A stretch of DNA of 64,000 nt from Chenopodium formosanum. Lineage: Eukaryota; Streptophyta; Magnoliopsida; Caryophyllales; Amaranthaceae. The stretch is from NCBI GenBank assembly GCA_024500155.1, contig CM044865.1, positions 30,955,501 to 31,019,500 on the forward strand, in the 5' to 3' direction. Position 1 is the first letter of the stretch. Each line of letters starts with the position of its first letter. Positions 55,821-64,000 of this stretch are shown here, piece by piece. The notes below the pieces were generated by a model. That model did no database searches. It was not told the DNA's origin and worked only from the letters and a program-made list of their open reading frames with translations. The translations under genes were made by a program, and so were the position numbers.

Positions 55821-58800
55821 TGATGAGTGTCATTTATGGCACTCATTTGGTTCTTTTTTGGGTGAATTTCATGATATTCTATAGCTCTTTTACTTAACTT
55901 TTCATTAACTTTCTTCTTTATTTCTTTTAGTTTGTATTTTATTAGTCAGATTTCTTTTATTATGCATTTTTTGGTTTATTTTGTTTTTTTCTCTTTTATT
56001 TTCTTGTTTTCCTATAATTTTCAGGTTAAGGTTGTTATCCTAGTTTCCCGAGGCCTCTTCCCAAGTTTGGAATTGATTAGGATGTCTAATGTTCTCCATT
56101 TGAAGCTCAAGCATGGAGAACTGCAAGTTCCTAAAGTCCTTGAGTTGTGCATTCAGGTCGTGGGGGCATGATTTCTAGTGTTGAACCCGTAAACATAGAC
56201 TTTAGAAACTGCAAGGTGATGAGTGACATTTATGTCACTCTTAGGGAGTAGTTTTAGAGTTATTTTCGTGTTTATTTCCCCTTATTTTATCTTTTATTCT
56301 CTTATTTCCTTTTTAATAAAGTTTCTAGTTTATTTCTTAGTTTTAGTATGTTTTAATTTAATTTCTTTATTTAATTTGTTTCTAGTTTATTTTCATATTT
56401 TATTTGCTTTCGATTTATTTTATTTCGTTCCTTTTCTTTGTTACTTTCATAGTTTTTATTAGTTTTAAGTTTATTTTGTTATTTTATTTTATTTACTTGT
56501 ATAGTTTTATTTAATTTTTATTAGTTTAGTGTTACTTCTCTTTTTCTATTTTATTTTATTTATTTCCTTTTTATTTATTTTATTTTATTTGTCTCGGTTT
56601 CACACTTTTACCCTCGGGTTTGTTTGTGTGTAGGCTCGAGTTCAAGGTCCAAGTCGAGGCTTTTCAATTACCACCCAACATCAAGCCCCTGCTGCCTTCT
56701 ATCCGTCACCCCACCTTCCTTATCCTCCACCACAAAAAAACAACCGGCCATTTCCCCTGCTCTTCCTCTGCTCCACGCATATTGCAGCCCCCACCTACCC
56801 AGCAACCATCGCCACCGCACTCACCTCCAATCTACCACCAAAATCACCTAATTGCTACCCCAACATAACAATCGTTGCCGCACCTTCCCTCACTGCCTCA
56901 ACTTGCAGCAAACACCACCATTTCACACCAACTCATTAGCTCCTGCAAACACCACTCACCAGCCACGCAACCACCTGCAAAAAATTACCACCGCCATCTC
57001 CAATCAACAACCAATCGACCAACCAGACCCCCAATCACCTCAATACACCTCTCCGCGCAACCACTAATTCTCAATCACCAATAGTCACAGCCACTTCACC
57101 TCCATCCCAGCATCAATTAAAGCAGCAACCGCCCAATTTTGGCCACCACCCTACCAATTTGCTCAAGAAATAAGGCAAAATCAGATGAAATTACGAATTA
57201 TCATGGTTCGGGCAAACCATTGAGGAGTTCGATCGAAATGCAAAAAGAGTCAGAAACTTTCGAAGTTCTGTAAATTGAAGAGGTGTGGTCGAACACACCC
57301 ATGGTTCAACCGAACCAACCCCGTAGTTCGGCCACACCATCCCATGGTTCCACCGAACCACTCCACGAGCTTCACACATGGTTTTTAATGAAGATAAAAC
57401 GGTGGTGTTTGCTTGATGCCGATTCTTGATGATAATGAGCGGCATTGATTGAAGCTTAATGAATGCTGATTTTGTTTGATGGGTGTGAAGTAGGGGATAA
57501 TTCCACCATTTTAAGCAGCCAACTTCGAAGAAGAAGAACAGGGTCTGACGGTTTGGGGGGATTTTGGGAGTTTTATTTTCTTTTTCTTTTATTTTCAATT
57601 TCTTTCTTTTCTTTAACCTTTTTCTTATTTTTTATTTTTATTTTTATATCGAGTTTCTTATTTCATTTTTCCTTTTTACTTTCTTTTCTTTTCTTTTATT
57701 TACTTAGTATTTTTTTATTAACTTTGTATATATACCCATTTTTGGGGTAATTAGGAGGGGAGAACAATTACCAATTATTCAACTCTCTAATTAGTTTTAG
57801 GAGAGCTTCTCTCTCTAGGTTTAGGTTAGGATTAGGATAGTTTAGAGATAGAAAGTAAGGGTTTCACCATTGTTGAGCTTGGATATTGAAGAAGAAGATT
57901 GATCATCTTGTCTGTAGATTCTCACATTCAATCAATGAGAATCTCTAACTCTCTCTCCTCTATTTTTTATTTGCTTTATTTTGATTATTATTTTAGTTGT
58001 TGGTATTGCTTGTTAATCATGTTTATTCTTGATTATTTGTTAATTAATCTTGTTATTAGCATGATTAGTGAGTAATTTCCCCATTAAGGGGATGGCTGTG
58101 GTGTAGTTGGATCTTGAGCATGTTCTAGGGTTTGGAATTGATTTATTTGTGATTAAAGTCTTTATTTGCTTGATATTCTTTAATCTTCTTGCAAGTGCAC
58201 ATTGTTGGTTGATTAAAGGTGAACCTTTGCTAACAAGAAATGGAATTTGACTTAGTTAAGGTTCATTACTATCAATTGTTATTTAATAGTACCTCCTAGT
58301 ATATGGTTCTAATGTAGAAACATAGAGCCTATGTTAGGAGAAGCCAATTGACCCTGGAAGGCGTCTAGATTGGATCCTTTGTTTCGTTATTCGAGCATCT
58401 TTAGTTCATAATTAATTCAATTTCTATGCCTTTGTTTATGTTCAAGTGAATGTTATACCTAAACCATTTTCCTTAATATTTTATTTCTTATTTTAGCATC
58501 TTTAGACTTTAGTTTATTTATCTCTTATTTCGGACTACCTTAATTGTTGATAACATATGGTGGGGTTTATTCGTTCTCTGTGGTTCGACCCCTATGCTTG
58601 CCTTATACTCGTATTAGGTTTGTTTAGGTTGTATAAATTGTATTTGATCTAGGGATAGACAATTGACGACGCGTTTATTCCCTTGTCACAAGGTCCCGTG
58701 TTTATCAAGAGCATTAAGTGTAATGCACGAGGAGCATCGGCATGATAGGGAAGAAGGCTGCCCTGTTCCCAAGCACGGGCGCGTGCGGCCGCGCGGCCTG

Positions 58801-59918
58801 GTGATGCGGGCGTCCCTCTCTCGGGCATGGGCGCGCCTGTCTTGGTCTCTATTCCGTACCAAGATTTGTGCGGTCGCGCTCTCTCTTATAGTTGGCCATG
58901 CCTGTATGGGTTTATTTGGGGACGATCTAACTAACTTCTCTTATTTAGTTTTACGATATATAGATTTTATTTATATTATTAGAGGGAAGGAATTATTTTC
59001 ATAAATTAGTATAGAATTAGAATTAGAATTTTAGAGAGAGAAACTCTAGATTTTAGAGAGAGAAGTTCTTGATTGATGATTAAAGATTGGTGATTCTAGC
59101 ATTTTCTCCATTAAATTGAAGCAAGTTTGTAAGGATTTTTTTTACTTTAATAAAATCTTTAGCTCATCGTTTCAATTGCTTTGTTGATTGTTCAACTTTG
59201 AATTGAATTTGTGATTGAATTAGTTATATTGGTAAGATGATAATGAAATTGTTGATTATCTTAGTTTTGATTTTGATTTCAATGGATTATGAGTAGTTCT
59301 CTTGCTAAGGGAATGATAAAGCATGTATGAGTAATGGATTGATGCTAATTAGGGGAAATTGATGGAGTTGATGTTGTGATTAAATTGGTTGATTGATTAA
59401 GTGCATGTGTGATTAATTGAAGAGTAGCTAACATTGATTATTACACTAGAAGGCATTCTAAGCTTGCATTGATACGGAAAATTGATTTGTGGCTTGCTTT
59501 TGTCGATTGAGTAGGTTTGCAAGGTTCCTAGTTAGAGTCTCTCGTAGTTGGCGCTAGCTTGACCTCTAGGAGATTAGCTTACCTTACTCTCTTGATTGCC
59601 TAATTTATTTTCCCTCACAACACTCGACTTAATCATCTCCAATCCCAATTAGCTATATCCATTCTGAGTATATGCGGATCCTAACCCTAGTTCTTGATAA
59701 ATTTGATTTCATTTTGATTATTAGATTGTTTTGAATATACACACCTTACTTTATTGCTTCAAAATAGCTTAGCTTTGACATTAGCATTCACCTTCCATTC
59801 CTAGTGGTTCGACCCTCGACTTACTCTATGCTTTGTATAGAGGTATGTTGAGAGATTACAAATTTTGTTTTGACCAAGGGTAGATTAGTTTTTAACGACC
59901 TAGTCTCGCCCTAGATCA
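55821..59918 (+). repeat. Athila-type LTR inside gag, itself split by a solo LTR
   Basis: Two parts, 55821-56216 and 58694-59918, about 1.6 kb together, TGATGAGTGTCATTTATGG at the start. It resembles the 53110 LTR in length and in having a GC-rich GGGCGCG block (58760-58850). No internal retrotransposon sequence is attached, so it is a solo LTR. The flanks AGTTC and CATTC match at only 3 of 5 positions, so the target duplication is degraded or the right edge is off by a few bases. Confidence 0.65.
56217..58688 (+). repeat. 2472-bp solo LTR with perfect target duplication
   Basis: TGATGAGTGACATTTATGTC at the start, CCCTTGTCA at the end. CAAGG flanks both sides (56212-56216 and 58689-58693), so both edges are secure. 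Inside: a T-rich third, a C-rich and G-poor stretch (56640-57180), GGTTCNNCCGAACC dyads (57200-57370), a TATATATA promoter candidate near 57727 and a smooth A/T-rich downstream third. No internal region or second LTR, hence a product of LTR-LTR recombination. Confidence 0.9.
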
Positions 59919-60740
59919 CATTCTTCTTCCCAAGATCCAAGTCTTCCCTCCCAATTTAAGGGGAGAGGTACTCCTTCTAACTCTCATCCCCCTCCTTCTT
60001 CTTGTAACATGCCTAGTGGTTGTTTGTTTTGTGATGTGTGTGGTTCATATGATCATGATTCTAGTAATTGTCCTCATGCTTTTCCGAATGGTAATGATGA
60101 TTTTGATAATAATGAGAGTGAACTATGTGTCAAACAATAATAATGTTCAAAGATTTGATAACCAAAGGGGTCAATGGAATAGGAATTACCAAAACTAAGG
60201 TAATTTTGACAACTATCACCAAGGTGGTGGTTATAGGAACCAAGGGAACCAAAGTTCTCGAGGTAACTATAACAATCAAGGTTATAGTGGCCAAAATCAA
60301 AACCAAAATTATGATAATCAAAACCAAGGTTATGGAAATCATAATCAAGGTGGTGGTAACCATAATCAAGGTTATGGTCAAAATCAAAATAGGGGTAATT
60401 GGAACAAAGGGAGAGGCAATTTTCAAAATAATGCTCAAAGAGGCCCTCCACCCGAATTTGCTCCAAAGACTCAAGTTGATAATTCTATTCACAATCCTCT
60501 TCTTCTAGGACCAATTTGGAGGAAATCATTGAAAATCAAACCAAGTTGTTGAACACTTACATGGCCGTAAGTGACAAGAAATTTAATGAGATGATGACTC
60601 ATAATAAGATGCTTGAAAACCAAATTTCTCAACTTGCTAATGCTTTTAAAGACCATGCTAGTCCTTCTTCTTTAACTTTCCAAGGCTTAGATCCTAAGAG
60701 ACCCGTGAATGCTATTGTTACAAGGAATGGTAAGGTTCTT
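59919..60740 (+). pseudogene. Athila gag, C-terminal part
   Basis: Continues gag after the LTR: Ser/Pro-rich linker, zinc knuckle CDVCGSYDHDSSNC (about 60031-60072), a two-base loss near 60119 that shifts frame, then a long low-complexity Asn/Gln/Gly stretch (60170-60420) with a TAA in it, another frameshift near 60500 and a coiled-coil-like block (IENQTKLLNTYMAV, MLENQISQLANAF) ending in a TAG at 60741-60743 just before the protease frame. Confidence 0.75.
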
Positions 60741-60743
60741 TAG

Positions 60744-62401
60744 GTGAGTTTGCCTAGGAAGAGTGGAGCTCAGAAGGTCCCTAAGGAGGTCTTGGTAGAG
60801 GATGAGAGAAATGGTGCATCTTTGAGTGAGGTTGTGATTAAGCAACCTAGAGAAGTGAGATTAGAGAAAGAAATTGTGAAACTCAAGCTTCCATATCTAC
60901 AAAAATTCATGAGACATAAGTTGGATGAACAATTTGGAAGATTTATTGATATGCTTAAGCAACTTCATCTTTCTCTACCATTTACCGAAGTTGTTACCCA
61001 AATGCCCAACTATGAAAAATTCATCAAAGACATTTTGAGTGGTAGGAGGACTTGTGATGTGGTGGAGACGGTCAACTTGACCGAGAATTGTAGTGCAATT
61101 ATAATGAACAAGATGCCACCCAAGTTGAAAGATCCCGGAAAGTTCTATATCCCTTGTGCCATTAACAAGATGCAAATTGATAATGTCTTATGTGACTTAG
61201 GAGCTAGTATTAGCTTAATGCCATATTCGGTTTATAAAAGACTTGAGTTAGGGGAACTTATGTCTTCCAAAATTACCTTGCAATTGGCCAATAGGTCAAT
61301 TAAGTTTCCTAAGGGAAAGGTTGAGGATGTTCCTTTGAAAGTAGGGAAGCTTGTAATTCCGATAGATTTTGTGGTTCTTGAAATGGATGATGATGCTACC
61401 ATTCCCATTATTCTTGGTAAACCTTTTCTTGATACCTCAAGTGCTATGATTGATTTAATGAGTGCAAAAATTTCACTCAAGGTAGGAGAGGAGGTCATTG
61501 AATTTGACTTGAATGAAATCATGAAGTATCCATGTTCTTCTTTGGAAAATTTCATGATGATTGATTCTCTTGATCTTTTTGTATCTTCCATGCATGAGCA
61601 CTTGCTCACTTCTAATGATCCTCTTGAGAATGTCTTATTAAATAAGTATAATATAGGTGCTTCTATCAAGGAAGTGGCAATGTATGAGGATTTTCTAAAT
61701 GGAAGCATTGAAGAAGTGGATGAGCATATGGGCATGAATATCTCAAGCCAAGAAGCTTTGCAAGCCGCCACTTCAAAGGAAGGTAAAGGTTTACCAATGG
61801 TTGAGCTCAAACCTCTTTCATCACTCCTTAGGTATGAATTTTTGGGACCCAACTCTACTTTTCCCGTGATTTTTAACTCTTCTTTGAGTGAGCACCAAGC
61901 TCAAAAGTTGTGTGATGTTTTTAGGAAGCATCAAGGTGCTTTAGGATATACCATTGATGACCTCAAAGGTATAAGCCCCGCTTTATGTACACATCACATA
62001 ACTCTTGAGGAGGGTAATCTACCACCCATTGAAAGGCAACAAAAGATACATCCCCAAATGGGAGAAGTAGTGAAGAAGGAGATCACCAAACTTTTAGATG
62101 CGGGAATCATATTCCCCATTTCTAATTCTAGGTGGGTTTCTCCCGTTCACATTATCCTAAAGAATGGAGGGTTGACCGTCGTTGAGAATGAGAAAGGTGA
62201 GCTCATTCCAATGAGGACGGTCACGGGATGGAGGATGTGTATAGACTATAGACGTCTAAACACATCCACAAAGAAAGATCATTTCCCCCTTCCTTTAATT
62301 GATCAAATGCTTGAAACACTAACGAGGCACAAGTACTATTGTTTCCTTGATGGTTATTCGGGATTTTTCCAAACACTAACGAGGCACAAGTACTATTGTT
62401 T
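60744..62401 (+). pseudogene. Athila protease and N-terminal RT, pol truncated
   Basis: Open without a stop for 571 codons to 62459. The aspartic protease has CDLGASISLMPYSVY (active-site variant DLGAS, normal for Athila) near residue 150, and IILGKPFLDT near 224. RT begins with GISPALCTHHITLEEG, SRWVSPVHIILKNGG and WRMCIDYRRLNTSTKKDHF, reaching FLDGYSGFFQ. There a 31-bp direct repeat marks a jump, and the remaining codons to 62459 are not RT. The palm YxDD, RNase H and integrase are gone. Confidence 0.85.
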
Positions 62402-63660
62402 GACGATGGGTATTACTTGTGATTACTTGCATTCTTGTGCTTTTCTCACTTTATTTTGATTTTTAGTTCTTTTCTTTCTTTCAAATAAAAATAAATCATT
62501 TTTGAGGCTATTTTTTTCTTTTTGCTTGTTTAGCTCTTATCTTTGGACATTCTACAACTCAGAATTTTGCCTTTGAATGTATGCTTTCCTATGTTTTATT
62601 GGTGTGCGTGCTTTGAGAGTATTTGCGTTTGACTCTAGGATAAGTTATGCTAAGGTAGCGGTTAGACCTTTTAGGGCCTTGAAGCCGGATTCTTTTGGTT
62701 TGTGGTAAGACGGAGTTGCTTCCTTTAGTGGATTTGATACCTTTAGTAAGTTTTTGCTACAACCTTGTGAAGATTTTATCTTTTTCAAGCCTTCATCATG
62801 TTCTAATTGTGCGGCATGGATCCTTGACCTTCGCATACCTAATCTTGAATCTTGACTCATAATTCTCAAACACAAAACCGAACCCACTAGGAAGGACAAA
62901 GGCAACTTTTCGAGGTGATAATTTTTCATTTCTAGGATTTTTCTTTCTTTTTAGTTCATTGGTTTTACATTTGCCTTCTTTGTAACCATTTAAGTCTTTT
63001 CCCTTCTTTTCAAGCCACGTTTTTAGATCTTGAGCCTTTTGTTTTATTTTCATTTCCATTCTGGGTTTTTGTGAAGTAATTGATCATTATTGTTGGAGTT
63101 TGTGGTAGAGGAGTTTGGATATTTGGTTCTCTTACAAGCAAGTTTATGTTGTGATATTTGTGTGAATAATGGCAAGTGAGTAAAGGAAAAGCCGTCCAAA
63201 GTGAAAAAGAGGCAAGGACATATTACATGCACATTTGTAAAAGTCGTCCTTAGTTAAATAGGATTGGACAATTGTTTTGAAAAAAAAAAAAGAAAAAAAA
63301 AGAAAAAAAAAGTGAAAATGAGAAAATTCAAAAATATTTTGATGTAATTTCTTTTCTCTTTTCAAGCATTGAGGACAATGCTTCCTTTTAGCTTGGGAGA
63401 GAAGCGTTTACACTTTTTGTATATATACTTGTGGATATAGCTTTGAATAAGCTTGGGGGTGTTAGTTTGTTTTTGTTTGGTGACTACTTGATTGTGATTC
63501 TAAGAAAGGACTAGTTCTTTGCTTCACTTTAGGGATACCACCAAATTTTAAAAGTTTAGCCTACCCCTAACCTTTTGCCCTTACGTTACAACCTTTGGGA
63601 AAGTCCTTTCGACCTAGTGGTTGAGTCATATACCGAGGGAGGGCATTATGAGTTAAAGCC
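62402..63660 (+). other. 3' untranslated part of the Athila-like element
   Basis: No ORF. Contains an A-rich run (63278-63312), the words GAGGACAATGCTTCCTTTTAGCTTGGG and AAGCTTGGGGG (purine tract-like, about 63449-63460), and CTTACGTTACAACC with AAAGTCCTTTCGACC (63578-63615), which are familiar from Athila/Cyclops 3' regions. The right edge near 63660 is approximate. Confidence 0.55.
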
Positions 63661-63691
63661 TAAGGGAAAGGGATGCAAGGTCAAGATGTCG

Positions 63692-64000
63692 AGAAACCCA
63701 CAAACGGCGCCAAATGTTTTGGGTGTTTTTGTCCCTCGGGAGAGTTACAACACGAAGACTGATCCGGGATGAGCCGAACCTGCAAAACAAACGGAGACAC
63801 CTGTTGGGTGGTGCTCCGCCTCCGACGCACAAGTTAATAACTTGAAACGGAATAAAGAGAACGAAAATTTAGGTGGGTAACTGCTCGGATTCCAAGCTCA
63901 GGTGTTTCTCTGATGTAAGAGAATGCAATTGTAATCAATGAAAAAGTTGACCTCGAAATGAGGGACATCGCCCTATTTATAGGGTCATCTGGAATTGCCC
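63692..64000 (-). repeat. PBS and 5' LTR (partial) of a second Tat element, minus strand
   Basis: On the minus strand the LTR ends in CCCAAAACA (edge at 63715), followed by PBS TGGCGCCGTTTGTGGGTTTC (63692-63711). The last part of the LTR shares GTTGTAACTCTCCCGAGGG and the GGAATCCRAGCAG word with the LTR at 7625-8231. TATAAATA on the minus strand is at 63974-63981. It runs off the window; its gag is replaced by Athila sequence on the left. Confidence 0.8.

Larger units (their letters stand above)
53110..63660 (+). mobile_element. Athila-like Ty3/gypsy element, mutated and missing most of pol
   Basis: 5' LTR (53110-54750), Asp-type PBS, gag interrupted by another LTR (55821-59918), a protease with the DLGAS site typical of Athila, the N-terminal part of RT, then a jump to 3' untranslated sequence (62402 to about 63660). 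No 3' LTR beginning TGATGAGTG is seen before the next element. Confidence 0.8.

Noticed and set aside
56620..57084. Plus-strand frames rich in His, Pro, Thr and Gln in the solo LTR.
   Set aside because: Several frames are open at once because the stretch lacks G and hence few stop codons; no start context or domain.
60074..60508. Frames on both strands rich in Ile/Lys/Tyr around 60.1-60.5 kb.
   Set aside because: Shadows of the Asn/Gln/Gly repeat at the end of Athila gag.

Overview
This window is plant nuclear DNA made almost wholly of nested transposable elements. The evidence is the mix of families: Ty1/copia and Ty3/gypsy LTR retrotransposons of plant lineages (Sirevirus-like, Tat/Retand-like, Ogre-like, Athila-like, a chromovirus-like element primed by initiator tRNA-Met), plus a CACTA (En/Spm) DNA transposon with a Ulp1-type protease domain. 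GT-AG introns occur in two transposon genes. I found no host gene, tRNA, rRNA, CRISPR array or organellar block. The species cannot be named from the sequence; a large, repeat-rich flowering-plant genome fits best.

Layout. 1-842: Ogre/Tat reverse transcriptase remnant (+). 843-7624: Sirevirus-like copia element (-): 3' LTR, an extra ORF downstream of pol, and a damaged pol cut off in the pre-integrase region. 7625-21839: Tat/Retand-like gypsy element (+): 5' LTR, PBS, long gag-protease ORF, one in-frame TAG in a leaky-stop context, long RT-RNase H-integrase ORF, tandem repeats, and an antisense five-exon gene. Nested inside it at 14930-19503 is a complete, young chromovirus-like element (-), with near-identical LTRs and a perfect 5-bp target duplication, that has lost RNase H and integrase in frame. 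21840-26683: a second, decayed copia element (-).

26684-53109 is dominated by a gag-only gypsy family with LTRs beginning TGTAGACACC. One copy (26684-35138, -) is split by a truncated CACTA transposon (27200-32463). A second copy (38869-46887, -) has gag but no pol. A third (46888-53109, +) is inserted head-on into the LTR of the second. Between the first and second copies lies a noncoding LTR element (35139-38868) with a tRNA-iMet-like PBS.

53110-about 63660: Athila-like gypsy element (+), heavily mutated. An Athila-type LTR interrupts its gag, and that LTR is in turn interrupted by a 2.5-kb solo LTR (56217-58688) with a perfect target duplication. Most of its pol is deleted at a template-switch-like junction. 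63692-64000: start of another Tat LTR (-), related to the one at 7625.

How it works together: only a few parts look potentially active or recent. These are the Tat gag-pro and pol ORFs, the young chromovirus copy (mobile only in trans), and the extra ORF of the Sirevirus-like element. Everything else is decayed. Inferred insertion order: Ogre remnant, then Sirevirus, then Tat, then chromovirus and copia 2; gag-only (-), then gag-only (+), then Athila, then its LTR, then the solo LTR.
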